Positions 27,860 to 36,660 of a stretch of 64,000 nucleotides of DNA are shown in pieces. The notes beneath the pieces were generated by a model, which saw only the letters and a list, made by a program, of their open reading frames with translations, did no database searches and had not been told where the DNA came from. The stretch spans positions 1 to 64,000 of the forward strand of contig URUJ01000006.1 in assembly GCA_900551095.1 (NCBI GenBank). The letters run 5' to 3'. This DNA is from an uncultured Anaerococcus sp. (GTDB lineage: Bacteria > Bacillota > Clostridia > Tissierellales > Peptoniphilaceae). Numbering within the stretch: position 1 is the first letter of the stretch; each line of letters starts with the position of its first letter. Both the position numbers and the translations under genes were made by a program.

Positions 27860-29049
27860 GCTTCTACAAGAGATTTTGTATCACGAGCTATCATTAATTC
27901 TTCGTTAGTTGCTATAACCATTACCTTGACTTTAGAGTCATCGGTAGAAATTACATGACAACCACCACGAACATCGTTCTTTTCTGGGTCTATCTTGATA
28001 CCAAATTGTTCAAATCCTTCCATGATATCAGCTCTCATCGGAATAGAATTCTCGCCTATACCACCAGTAAATACTATAGCATCACATGAGCCGATTTCAG
28101 CCATGTAGCCTGCTATATATCTTTTTACTCTAGTTACAAACATATCTAGGGCAATTTGCGCTCTTTCGTTTCCTTCTTTTGCTGCATTTTCAAGGTCTCT
28201 AAAGTCGCTTGATACGCCAGATACACCTAGAACACCAGATTTTTTGTTAAGAACAGTTTCCATTTTGTCTGGAGTTAGGTTTTCTTTTTTCATAATATAG
28301 GTTACTGCAGCAGGATCCATATCACCGCTTCTTGTACCCATTACAAGACCTTCAAGTGGTGTAAGTCCCATTGATGTATCATAGGATTTACCATTTTTAA
28401 CAGCACATATAGAAGAGCCGTTTCCTAGGTGGGCAGAGATCATATTTAGATCATTAACATCCTTGCCAAGAACTTCTGCTGTTTTATTAGTAATAAAGTT
28501 GTGGCTTGTGCCGTGGAAGCCGTATTTTCTAATAGCTTCTTCCTCGTAATATTTATATTCTATACCGTAAAGATAAGTTTTTGCTGGCATAGTTTGGTGG
28601 AAGGCTGTATCAAAAACAGCTACATTTTTAACATTTAGTAGAAGTTTTTCACAAGCTTCAAGACCCATAAGATTAGCTGGGTTGTGGAGTGGAGCAAATT
28701 TTTGATATTCAACTATAGCATCTCTTACTTCTTCATCGATAAGAGTTGATTTTGTAATCTTCTCTCCACCATGTACGAATCTGTGACCTACAGCGTCAAT
28801 TTCGTTAAGATCAGCTATTACACCATTGTCCTTATCAACTAGGGCATCGAAAACGTGTGAAACAGCTTCTGTATGATCTTTCATGTCTTCTTCAATGATA
28901 TATTTGTCATCACCCTTTTCTTGGATAAGTTTAGATCCTTCGATACCAATTCTTTCTACAAGACCCTTTACCATTACTTCTTCATTTTCCATATCAAATA
29001 ATTGATATTTAAGTGATGATGAACCACAGTTAATTACTAATATTTTCAT
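27856..29049 (-). CDS. ackA: Acetate kinase
   Basis: 397 residues. It makes ATP and acetate from acetyl phosphate, the main substrate-level ATP step of fermenting anaerobes. Motifs are VINCGSSSLKYQLFD, RFVHGGEKI, FDTAFHQTMP, YGFHGTSHNF, HLGNGSSICA and FTGGIGENS. No pta gene is nearby. A TATAAT on the minus strand at 29086-29081 with weak TTGCCA upstream is the likely promoter. Confidence 0.96.
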   Translation of the reverse strand: MKILVINCGSSSLKYQLFDMENEEVMVKGLVERIGIEGSKLIQEKGDDKYIIEEDMKDHTEAVSHVFDALVDKDNGVIADLNEIDAVGHRFVHGGEKITKSTLIDEEVRDAIVEYQKFAPLHNPANLMGLEACEKLLLNVKNVAVFDTAFHQTMPAKTYLYGIEYKYYEEEAIRKYGFHGTSHNFITNKTAEVLGKDVNDLNMISAHLGNGSSICAVKNGKSYDTSMGLTPLEGLVMGTRSGDMDPAAVTYIMKKENLTPDKMETVLNKKSGVLGVSGVSSDFRDLENAAKEGNERAQIALDMFVTRVKRYIAGYMAEIGSCDAIVFTGGIGENSIPMRADIMEGFEQFGIKIDPEKNDVRGGCHVISTDDSKVKVMVIATNEELMIARDTKSLVEA

Positions 29050-29112
29050 TTTTCCTCCAATTTATTTCTCATTTTCTATAATCATTATACCGTAAATGAT
29101 TTTTTGGCAATG

Positions 29113-29514
29113 CTAATAAACTCTCTTGTATACAATTTCAATCTTTTTATTTTTATCTTCTTTATAAGTTAAAATGGCATTACTCCTAGCGCCTTGATAC
29201 AAAGCACTTACATTTATTATCTTCTCCCCTTCTGCCTTTTTGACATCATTATCAGGCGTACCGTTAAAAATTTCAATTTTTGACTTATGATCAAAGTGCC
29301 TTAAAATATCTCCGCTTTGTATTTCATTGCCATTATTTTTCTCTTCTATAATCATATTTAATACCGACTCAGCTTCAAAGAGGGCAATTTTTTTATTATA
29401 TAGACTTTCACTAATATCGTAATTTGTATCATTTTCCTTGTAGATAAAAGTAACAGTTAGACCAAAAACAAGGAGAATTAGAAGGACATATATGCTTACA
29501 AAGGCCTTCTTCAT
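29113..29514 (-). CDS. Minor pilin-like membrane-anchored protein (PilX/GspK-like position)
   Basis: 133 residues. A single N-terminal hydrophobic helix (about 3-24, VSIYVLLILLVFGLTVTFIY) is followed by a soluble domain with FEAESVLNMII, which looks like the extended helix of a pseudopilin. There is no G/FTLIE cleavage site and no Glu5, so it is not a standard type III signal. It is the last gene of the pilus operon, overlapping the preceding gene by 4 bp. Exact role unknown. Confidence 0.6.
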   Translation of the reverse strand: MKKAFVSIYVLLILLVFGLTVTFIYKENDTNYDISESLYNKKIALFEAESVLNMIIEEKNNGNEIQSGDILRHFDHKSKIEIFNGTPDNDVKKAEGEKIINVSALYQGARSNAILTYKEDKNKKIEIVYKRVY

Positions 29515-29981
29515 TGCTTATCCCCCACATAAACAGCACTTTTAAAGGTATAAGTCCCATTTTTACTTTTTATCCTCATATCAATTACCTCTTCGCTAGG
29601 GTCATAGGAAAGATCAAGGTCCCCGCACTCGCATATTTTGTTTGATGTGCCGTCAGAATCTTTATTAATATTTGATCTTTTTATATACAAAAATCCATCT
29701 TTTGAATAAAAAAAGAAACTAGATTCTGTGTAATCTGTGTTCATAATATAACCAGTAAAATTTGAATTTTCGTGATTATCTATTTCTATCTTATGACTTC
29801 TTCTAATTGTAGTATCTATATAAGCCATTGCTGTGTAGGCTTCTTTATAATCTTTTTCATCGCTGTAAGACTTATTTAAAATATTGATATTTAATGAAAA
29901 CAAATTTGACAATATCAAAACCAAAAAAGAAATAATAGCAAGGCTTATAACAAGCTCAATTAAACTAAAACCCTTCTTCAT
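29511..29981 (-). CDS. Prepilin-like protein (PilW/GspJ/ComGF-like)
   Basis: 156 residues. A type III signal KKG/FSLIELVISLAII has Gly at -1, Phe at +1 and Glu at +5, followed by a 20-residue hydrophobic helix. The globular part has an YTAMAYIDTTIRRSHKIEID segment typical of minor pseudopilins of the J/F type. It probably primes or tips the fibre. It overlaps both neighbours. Confidence 0.75.
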   Translation of the reverse strand: MKKGFSLIELVISLAIISFLVLILSNLFSLNINILNKSYSDEKDYKEAYTAMAYIDTTIRRSHKIEIDNHENSNFTGYIMNTDYTESSFFFYSKDGFLYIKRSNINKDSDGTSNKICECGDLDLSYDPSEEVIDMRIKSKNGTYTFKSAVYVGDKQ

Positions 29982-30315
29982 TACAAGCCTCTATTAATTC
30001 AAAACTCTGCCCTTCAAAACTTGCCCTAATTTTTTTATAATTAGCAGTAAGGACTGGGTTTTCGTATTTTTCAACACTTATCTCAACGTTTTTGCCATTT
30101 ATTTCCTTATTTTCTCTATGACCGATTGGTTTATTCCTGCTTTTTTCGATAGCTTCTTGCAGGATAAATGAAGTATCTGGAACATCTTTTATTTTTCTTG
30201 AATTTTCAAGATTACTGGTTACAGCTGGGAGCAAAAACAAAGTAATAATACTTAGTAAAAGGATTGCAATCAAAACTTCTATAAGGCTAAAGGCCCTCCT
30301 TGTTTTTCTCATCAA
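29965..30315 (-). CDS. Prepilin-like protein (PilV/GspI-like)
   Basis: 116 residues. The signal is RRA/FSLIEVLIAILLLSI with Ala instead of Gly at -1 but Glu at +5 kept. The SLIEVLIAILLLS run is typical of PilV/GspI minor pilins. It overlaps the FimT-like gene by 29 bp and the next gene by 17 bp, so translation is tightly coupled. Start may be either of two adjacent ATGs. Confidence 0.75.
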   Translation of the reverse strand: MMRKTRRAFSLIEVLIAILLLSIITLFLLPAVTSNLENSRKIKDVPDTSFILQEAIEKSRNKPIGHRENKEINGKNVEISVEKYENPVLTANYKKIRASFEGQSFELIEACNEEGF

Positions 30316-30721
30316 GATAACCTCCTACTGCATCTATTGTAAAATACCATCTAACATCGGGATCTTTTTTTGAAACAAAAATCAAATTATATCCTTCTAC
30401 TGTTTTAGGTGAACTCACATATCCATTAGGTTTAAACGTAATTTCTTCAGTATTTAAAGATTTAATATAATTTAATTCTCGCACTTTTTCTATAGTTCCC
30501 CTTGTTATATAATAGTCATCGGTAAAGGTCATGTAATTTTCAGACCCTGTTGATAGAGATAAATCCCTCAGATAGGAATAATCATCTATGAAATTTTGTA
30601 TTTCATTTCTAGCTCCGATTTTATCAACTACGTTAAATCTTAAAATAGCGATCCCACTGCCAATTGATATTATTCCTAAGACTATAATTAATTCTATAAG
30701 AGTAAATCCAGATTTTTTCAT
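30287..30721 (-). CDS. Prepilin-like protein (FimT/GspH-like)
   Basis: 144 residues from ATG 30721, which overlaps the prepilin peptidase stop as ATGA; a TTG two codons earlier is less likely. The signal is KKSG/FTLIELIIVLGII with canonical Gly-1 and Glu+5. The domain after the helix (YSYLRDLSLSTGSENYMTF) resembles GspH/FimT minor pilins. Confidence 0.78.
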   Translation of the reverse strand: MKKSGFTLIELIIVLGIISIGSGIAILRFNVVDKIGARNEIQNFIDDYSYLRDLSLSTGSENYMTFTDDYYITRGTIEKVRELNYIKSLNTEEITFKPNGYVSSPKTVEGYNLIFVSKKDPDVRWYFTIDAVGGYLDEKNKEGL

Positions 30722-31440
30722 AGCCAATCCTTAAAAATTACTAGCAGTAAAAATGCAATAGAAATTGCTGGGCATAATGCAATAGAGCCTTTTAGTGACT
30801 TTTGTCTAATCGCCTTTATTATGGCAAAAAAAGCTCCTATCCAGATTGATAACAATATAAATCTTGTAATAAGAGAATTTTCTAAAAAGCAAAATAAGCC
30901 TAGGTAAAAAAATAAATCACCATCACCAAGCCCACCTTTAGAAATCCACCTTACCAACATAAATATAAGAGTAAATATAAAGCATATAGACAAAAATTTT
31001 AAGTTTATTTTTAGAAAAATCAACCTATAATCAAAACCTATTATAAGCAAGATTTTTAAATCCTTATCGTAGATTTCTAGAAATTTGTAATCAGTAATTG
31101 AGATTAATAGACTAAATAAAAGTGCAACCGCTAAAAAAAGACCCTCAAAAATATTATAAAATTTAAACACAAAAACAAAGGCAAAGCCAGCCATGATTTC
31201 CACTAAGACCTTGTCTTTGGATATTTTTTGCCCACAGCACCTAGTTTTTCCTTTTAGTAGTAAAAAAGATAAAACTGGAACTAGGTCTCTTTTTAATATT
31301 CTTTTTCCACAAAAATCACAAAAACTAGGAGGAGATATGATAGATATCCCCACTTCTCGCCTATAAGCTAAGGCTGATATAAAAGAGCCAAAGGAAGCTC
31401 CTAGCATGAATATTAGATAATATATAATTATAGCTTCCAT
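30718..31440 (-). CDS. pilD: Prepilin leader peptidase / N-methyltransferase
   Basis: 240 residues, polytopic. It cleaves prepilins after the -1 residue. The N-terminal cytosolic domain has a zinc-type pattern CDFCGKR...RCCG. The two catalytic aspartates of the aspartyl protease are in SITDYKFLEIYD and GGLGDGDLFF (GxGD motif). It follows the major pilin gene by 23 bp. It probably processes the four prepilins of the same operon. Confidence 0.9.
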   Translation of the reverse strand: MEAIIIYYLIFMLGASFGSFISALAYRREVGISIISPPSFCDFCGKRILKRDLVPVLSFLLLKGKTRCCGQKISKDKVLVEIMAGFAFVFVFKFYNIFEGLFLAVALLFSLLISITDYKFLEIYDKDLKILLIIGFDYRLIFLKINLKFLSICFIFTLIFMLVRWISKGGLGDGDLFFYLGLFCFLENSLITRFILLSIWIGAFFAIIKAIRQKSLKGSIALCPAISIAFLLLVIFKDWL

Positions 31441-31463
31441 ACTAGAACCTCACTTTTAATAAA

Positions 31464-31847
31464 TTATTTTTTCAATATACTTTCATCAGGTTCAACCCTA
31501 AGTCCCTTTGAATCGTAGATAACTTTGTACCCAGTTTTATCTGTTTTTAAGCCATTTGGAATTTCTGGCCATTTTTCAACATAACTTTCGTAATCATTAT
31601 TCTTATCTGCACTAGTATCTGACTCTCCGACTTTCTTCTCCCATGTAAATTCCTCATCCTTATCTAAAATCTTCATCTTAGCCGCAGATTTTAACATCTC
31701 AACATTAGCTAGGTGAGCAGTTTCTGCAGCCTTTATCCTAGATTTGTTATATTTAGGGATGGCTATAGCTGCTAAAATCCCCAAGATTGCAATTACAATT
31801 ATTAGCTCAACTAGAGTAAAAGCTTGTCTTTTCTTTTTCTTATTCAT
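31464..31847 (-). CDS. Major pilin (PilA/ComGC-like)
   Basis: 127 residues from ATG 31847, with TGGAG in front. The signal is KKKKRQA/FTLVELIIVIAILGILAAIAIP, with Ala at -1, Glu at +5 and the Pro22 kink of type IV pilins. It is followed by a short C-terminal head (about residues 60-127) with no cysteines. It is the first pilin after the platform gene and has the classic major-pilin sequence. It could form a retractable pilus or a competence pseudopilus. Confidence 0.85.
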   Translation of the reverse strand: MNKKKKRQAFTLVELIIVIAILGILAAIAIPKYNKSRIKAAETAHLANVEMLKSAAKMKILDKDEEFTWEKKVGESDTSADKNNDYESYVEKWPEIPNGLKTDKTGYKVIYDSKGLRVEPDESILKK

Positions 31848-31848
31848 T

Positions 31849-32949
31849 TCACACTCCACTTATTCCATTTATAGAATCAAACATAGGTATAGATACAGAA
31901 AATACCACAAAAGCTACTAATAAGCCCATAATAATGATTAAAACTGGCTCAGCAAGACTTGTCATCCTTTTTATTTTGAATATGTACTCGTTTTGAAAGT
32001 AGTCATTGGCTTTTTTCATACATTCGTCAAGACTTGCCGTTTCTTCGCCAATTTCCACCATAGATATCAAAATAGGCGAAAAAATCCCAGCTTCACTAAA
32101 AGCATGGCTAAGGCTTTTCCCATTATCTATACTTTTTTTAATCTCAAACAATACTTCCTTTACATAGGTATTTTTAAATGAATCTGCCAGTATATCGAAA
32201 GAATATATTGTCTCTATATCACCACTTCTTAAAATATAATAAATCGAAGTTAGCTGGTATTCTATTCTCAACCTGTTTATACCATAAATTGGCTTAAAAT
32301 AAAAAATTTTCTTATCTATAGCTACTTTTTTCTTGTAATTTGTCCTTAATAATAACAATACCAAAAAAATTAGCGCAAGGATTAGTAAAATTATGAGATA
32401 GTTTTCCGAGAAAAATCTTGATATCCCAAGCAAAATCCTTGTAAGTAGTGGCAGAGTCATATCAGAGCTTTCGAAAATTTCTATAAAACTTGGCATGACA
32501 AATTTAATAATCGCAATTATTACTAAAATTGAAACGACTAAAACTAATATTGGATAGGTCATAGCTTGTTTTACTTTTGCCTTATTCTTACTTTCCTCAA
32601 AGATAAAATCAGATAAATCTTGGAGGATTTTCCCTAAAGAGCCTGTTTTCGTACCTGTTTTTATAAAGGCTAGAACTATGGGAGAAAAATATTCTTTTGC
32701 CAAAAAGAATGATTCATAGGGATCTAGTCCCTTTTTTAGTCCCTCGGTAACTAGATTGATTGCCTTTGTAACTTTTTTATCCGCCCCTTGTTTTTTTATT
32801 ATTTCTAAACTATCGTATAAACTTATGCCCGAATTTAAAAGCAAGGATAGTTCATTTAGAAACAAGGACATAGCCCTAGAATCTATCTTCTTAGGTCCTA
32901 TGTCCTTCATTAATACACTTGCTATCCTCATATTTTTATTACTATTCAA
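31849..32949 (-). CDS. pilC: Type IV pilus/type II secretion inner-membrane platform protein (PilC/GspF/ComGB)
   Basis: 366 residues. Two GspF repeats are visible. The first starts FLNELSLLLNSGISLYDSLEIIKKQG. The second starts FKPIYGINRLRIEYQLTSIYYILRSGD and continues GKSLSHAFSEAGIFSPILISMVEIGEETASL. Membrane helices lie near 132-156, 180-205 and at the C-terminus (PVLIIIMGLLVAFVVFSVSIP). It anchors the assembly ATPase, but no such ATPase gene is next to it. It starts directly after frr with no gap. Confidence 0.88.
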   Translation of the reverse strand: MNSNKNMRIASVLMKDIGPKKIDSRAMSLFLNELSLLLNSGISLYDSLEIIKKQGADKKVTKAINLVTEGLKKGLDPYESFFLAKEYFSPIVLAFIKTGTKTGSLGKILQDLSDFIFEESKNKAKVKQAMTYPILVLVVSILVIIAIIKFVMPSFIEIFESSDMTLPLLTRILLGISRFFSENYLIILLILALIFLVLLLLRTNYKKKVAIDKKIFYFKPIYGINRLRIEYQLTSIYYILRSGDIETIYSFDILADSFKNTYVKEVLFEIKKSIDNGKSLSHAFSEAGIFSPILISMVEIGEETASLDECMKKANDYFQNEYIFKIKRMTSLAEPVLIIIMGLLVAFVVFSVSIPMFDSINGISGV

Positions 32950-33510
32950 TTATACATTCATTAATTCTGTATTCTTTTTGTCAGCTAATTCTTCTACAGA
33001 TTTGATATATTTATCAGTAATCTTTTGTAGGTCTTCTTCAAGAGCATACCTATCGTCTTCAGTTATATCTCCAGTTTTTTCTGATTTTTTAACTTCATCC
33101 ATATAGTCACGTCTTATATTTCTTACAACTATTCTTGCATCTTCTGCGTAAGTATTTACTTCTTTGGTATATTCTTTTCTTCTTTCTTCTGTAAGAGCAG
33201 GGAATGGTAGTCTAATAACTTCACCATCATTACCTGGTGTAATACCGATGTTTGATTTTAGAATTGCTTTTTCAATTGCTTGGATATTTGACTTATCCCA
33301 AGGTTTTATAACAAGAAGTCTAGCTTCAGGGATTGAGATTGTAGCTGCTTGGTTAATTGGTGTTTCTGTTCCATAATATGAGAAAGTGATACCGTCAAGT
33401 ATAGCCTCTGTAGCTCTTCCTGCCTTAATTGTAGATATTCTTTTTTCAAAAGATTCTACTGCTTTTTTCATTCCAGCTTCTGTTTCTTTTTTTATTTGTT
33501 CATATAACAT
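32950..33510 (-). CDS. frr: Ribosome recycling factor
   Basis: 186 residues, normal length. It splits post-termination ribosomes with EF-G. Typical segments are RAGRATEAILDGI, PINQAATISIPEARLLVIKPWDKS, GDGEVIRLPFPALTEERRKE and VRNIRRDYMDEVKKSEK. It follows pyrH by 1 bp, the conserved pyrH-frr pair. The usual upstream rpsB-tsf are absent, as are cdsA/uppS downstream. Confidence 0.96.
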   Translation of the reverse strand: MLYEQIKKETEAGMKKAVESFEKRISTIKAGRATEAILDGITFSYYGTETPINQAATISIPEARLLVIKPWDKSNIQAIEKAILKSNIGITPGNDGEVIRLPFPALTEERRKEYTKEVNTYAEDARIVVRNIRRDYMDEVKKSEKTGDITEDDRYALEEDLQKITDKYIKSVEELADKKNTELMNV

Positions 33511-33511
33511 A

Positions 33512-34225
33512 TTAAAAACTCTCCTTTACTCTTGTGCCTAGATTTTCATCTTCAAATACTCTTACCATATTTGCTGGGTCATCTATACCAAAAACTATAA
33601 GTGGCATATTGTTATCCATGCAAAGTGAAGTAGCTGTAGTATCCATTATCTTAAGCTCTTTTTGTAAGATTTCCATATAAGTGAGCTTATCAAATTTCTT
33701 CGCATCCTTATATACATTTGGGTCCTTATCATAAATGCCATCTGTACCAGTCTTACCAAGTAAAATTACATCAGCTCCTATTTCTAAAGCTCTAAGGCTC
33801 GCTGTTGTATCTGTTGAGAAATATGGAAGACCTGTTCCTGCTGAAAATATAACAACCCTACCCTTTTCAAGGTGTCTTACTGCTCTACGTCTTATATATG
33901 GCTCAGCGACTTCCTTCATAGAAATTGCTGTCATAAGCCTTGTATCAAGTCCCATTTCCTCTAGAGTACCCTGCACTCTAAGTCCATTCATAACAGTACC
34001 AAGCATACCAATATTATCAGAACTTGCCCTATCTATAGTTGTTCCTGACCTACCTCGCCAGAAATTTCCACCGCCAACTACTATAGCGACTTCAACGCCT
34101 TTTTCGGTAAGGATTTTGATATTTTCACAAATTTTTGTAATCATTTCATCATCAAAACCAAATCCAGTCTTGCCAGCAAGGGCTTCACCACTTAGTTTTA
34201 ATATAACTCTTTTAGTATCCTGCAA
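33512..34225 (-). CDS. pyrH: UMP kinase
   Basis: 237 residues. It phosphorylates UMP to UDP. Motifs are VILKLSGEALAG, VVGGGNFWRG, LGTVMNGLRVQ, and LLGKTGTDGIYDKDPNVY. The start is TTG at 34225 with AGGAGG seven bases upstream; no ATG or GTG fits. It has its own promoter at 34249-34278 and heads the pyrH-frr-pilus transcript. Confidence 0.95.
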   Translation of the reverse strand: MQDTKRVILKLSGEALAGKTGFGFDDEMITKICENIKILTEKGVEVAIVVGGGNFWRGRSGTTIDRASSDNIGMLGTVMNGLRVQGTLEEMGLDTRLMTAISMKEVAEPYIRRRAVRHLEKGRVVIFSAGTGLPYFSTDTTASLRALEIGADVILLGKTGTDGIYDKDPNVYKDAKKFDKLTYMEILQKELKIMDTTATSLCMDNNMPLIVFGIDDPANMVRVFEDENLGTRVKESF

Positions 34226-34248
34226 AATATTCCTCCTACTTATTATTA

Positions 34249-34278
34249 ATTATAACCTATAAATGATAACATTTGCAA
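34249..34278 (-). promoter_or_regulatory. Promoter of pyrH-frr-pilus operon
   Basis: Minus strand TTGCAA (34278-34273), 18-bp spacer, TATAAT (34254-34249). Confidence 0.65.
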
Positions 34279-34310
34279 GTCTTTATAACTTTTAAAATTT
34301 TCCCTATAAA

Positions 34311-35699
34311 TTAAAATGATCCTCTCATCCATTTACCTTGCTTGTAGATAATATGGGCAATTATACTTATAATGACATTTGAAATTGACATAGCAAGCCA
34401 AATTCCTGTTGCCCCAAAATTAGTTAGATATTTAAAGAAAAACAAGAGAGGAATTCTAATGCCCCAAAGCCTTAAAACGTCTATAAACATCGAATATTTT
34501 GAATTACCAGATCCTTGGAAAAGTCCCTGGTAAATAAAAAACATATTTAACATCACAAGAGTTAAAAGAGTGTAGTACATATAGGTATTTGCCTCAATCA
34601 TTAAAGTAGAATCTAAAGGTGCATCTATAAAGAACCTAAGAATTTCGACCCTAAAAATAAAGCTTACTATAGCGATGATAATTGACATTACAACAACTAT
34701 TATAGATGCTTTTTTGAAAGTTTCCTTGGCCCTTTTTATATTTCCACTGCCAATATTTTGACCGATAATACTTGTAATCGCAGAACCAACACCACCTGGT
34801 GGGATATTTAAAAGTCCACTGATTCTATTAACCATACCATAAGCTGCCACTGTATCTGTTCCATAAGATTGGATGAAAATGTTTAGGATAATAAATCCTA
34901 CAGCTGCTCCCATTTGCCCTATAACTGAAGGAGTCGCTATGGTGTAGATTTTTTTTAATATCTTTCTTTCCCATTTTATGTAAAATAGAGAAGCATAGTT
35001 TAATTTTATTAAATCTTTGTTAATCCTTAGATGGATAAAACCTAAAAGACACATCAAGGCTTGGGTCAATACTGTAGCGAGAGCTGCTCCCATAACCCCA
35101 AGTCCAAGACCTCTAAAACCAAAAATTGGTATAACATCAAAGATAAAAAATGGGTTTAAAACCATATTTAAAATTACACATGTGGTACTAATTACAGTTG
35201 GTATAGCGTTTTTCCCTTGAGCCTGAAAAACTGCAGTATACACGAAATATAAAAATATAAAGGGAATCCCAAAATAAGAATATTTTAAATACTCAACTGA
35301 ATATTTGTACAAATCTCCACTTGCTCCCATTAGGCCCACAATAAATTCTGCTGTAAAAAAACCTACAACCATAAAAACTATCGAAAATATAAGGGAAATA
35401 TTTATAATCGTGTCGTTATATTTTTGAGCAAGTTTAATATCTCCCATGCCTATAAGTTGAGAAATAAGGGAAATAGCCGCAATTGATAAACCTATACCGA
35501 TTGAATTAAACAAAAAAATAACAGGCCATGTAAAAGAAGTTGCTGCAAACTCTGCAGTTCCTAGTTTACCTAACCAAAAGGCATCGGCCAAAGAATATAA
35601 TTGCTGGATAAAGTTGTTTAAAATTATTGGTATGGAAATAACCGCTATAGCCTTGTAGATATTTCCATGTAATATTAATTCTCTACGGTCTTTTCTCAT
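34311..35699 (-). CDS. MATE-family multidrug/sodium antiporter
   Basis: 462 residues with about twelve hydrophobic helices in two halves, as in MatE proteins. Typical segments are PIILNNFIQQLYSLADAFWLGKLG near the N-terminus and a repeat-like IATPSVIGQMGAAVGF in the second half. It exports cationic compounds using a Na+ or H+ gradient; substrate unknown. It is a single gene between pyrH and thiD. Confidence 0.9.
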   Translation of the reverse strand: MRKDRRELILHGNIYKAIAVISIPIILNNFIQQLYSLADAFWLGKLGTAEFAATSFTWPVIFLFNSIGIGLSIAAISLISQLIGMGDIKLAQKYNDTIINISLIFSIVFMVVGFFTAEFIVGLMGASGDLYKYSVEYLKYSYFGIPFIFLYFVYTAVFQAQGKNAIPTVISTTCVILNMVLNPFFIFDVIPIFGFRGLGLGVMGAALATVLTQALMCLLGFIHLRINKDLIKLNYASLFYIKWERKILKKIYTIATPSVIGQMGAAVGFIILNIFIQSYGTDTVAAYGMVNRISGLLNIPPGGVGSAITSIIGQNIGSGNIKRAKETFKKASIIVVVMSIIIAIVSFIFRVEILRFFIDAPLDSTLMIEANTYMYYTLLTLVMLNMFFIYQGLFQGSGNSKYSMFIDVLRLWGIRIPLLFFFKYLTNFGATGIWLAMSISNVIISIIAHIIYKQGKWMRGSF

Positions 35700-35800
35700 A
35701 AATTCTCCTTGGTAAAATCTTATAGATATTCTACCATTTTTAATGAAAATTAGTAGATTATTTTATTTTATATCTTTATCACTTTTTAAATATTTGCTAT

Positions 35801-35844
35801 AAAAAAACTGATGAAAATAAGATAAAAAATCTTATGCTCACCAG
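35801..35844 (-). terminator. Terminator of thiW-thiD
   Basis: Minus strand CTGGTGA pairs with TCATCAG around an inner ATAAGAT/ATCTTAT stem, followed by seven T. Confidence 0.85.
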
Positions 35845-35851
35845 CTTTTCT

Positions 35852-36637
35852 TTATTTACTTAATACATAATTGTGCATTAAAGGACCTGAGCCTTTGCCA
35901 AGGTTAAGACCAGCTCTCAGAGCTCCTGTTAGATATTCTTTGGCATTTTTGATTGCTTGATCAAGGTCTTCGCCCTTAGCCAAATTTGCCGCTATAGCGC
36001 TAGAAAGAGTGCATCCTGTACCGTGGGTATTGTTATTATCTATCCTTTCAGATAGAAACCATTTAAAATCGCCCTTCCTATATAAAAGGTCATTGGCATC
36101 GTTCACTTTATGGCCTCCCTTAAGTAGGACCGCGCAGTTATATTTTTCGCCAATAGTTTCAGCGGTCTTTTCCATATCGGCCTCATTTTCAATTTTCATA
36201 CTAGCAAGGATTTCTCCTTCTGGAATATTTGGTGTAATCACATCCGCTAGAGGAATTAACCTATTAATCAAGCTATCCATTGCTTCTTCTTTTAATAATA
36301 CCGCTCCAGATGTGGCTACCATCACAGGATCAAGAACGATATTTTTTGCTTCATACTTTTTTAGTGATTTTGAGATAGCTTCCACAATTTCTGGCGAAGA
36401 TACCATACCAATTTTAATCGCGTCTGGATAAATGTCAGTAAAAACAGCGTCCATTTGAGAAATTATAAATTCTGGACTCACATCAAGAATACCACTAACT
36501 CCTAGGGTATTTTGAGCAGTAAGAGCTGTAATTACGCTCATTGCGTATACACCATTTACAGTCATAGTTTTTAGATCAGCTTGGATACCTGCTCCACCAG
36601 ATGAATCTGATCCTGCGATTGTTAAACAAGTTTTCAT
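35852..36637 (-). CDS. thiD: Hydroxymethylpyrimidine / phosphomethylpyrimidine kinase
   Basis: 261 residues. It phosphorylates HMP and HMP-P for thiamine synthesis or salvage. The ribokinase-fold motifs are TIAGSDSSGGAGIQADLKTM, VLDPVMVATSG and DNNTHGTGCTLSSAIAANLA with the catalytic Asp/Cys region. It is cotranscribed with thiW under the TPP riboswitch. No thiE or thiM is next to it. Confidence 0.95.
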   Translation of the reverse strand: MKTCLTIAGSDSSGGAGIQADLKTMTVNGVYAMSVITALTAQNTLGVSGILDVSPEFIISQMDAVFTDIYPDAIKIGMVSSPEIVEAISKSLKKYEAKNIVLDPVMVATSGAVLLKEEAMDSLINRLIPLADVITPNIPEGEILASMKIENEADMEKTAETIGEKYNCAVLLKGGHKVNDANDLLYRKGDFKWFLSERIDNNNTHGTGCTLSSAIAANLAKGEDLDQAIKNAKEYLTGALRAGLNLGKGSGPLMHNYVLSK

Positions 36638-36660
36638 AAAAATCTCCTTTTAAAATATTT

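Noticed and set aside
33735..34262. 175-codon plus-strand ORF opposite pyrH
   Set aside because: Antisense to a conserved gene, no ribosome site, and composition typical of a mirror frame.
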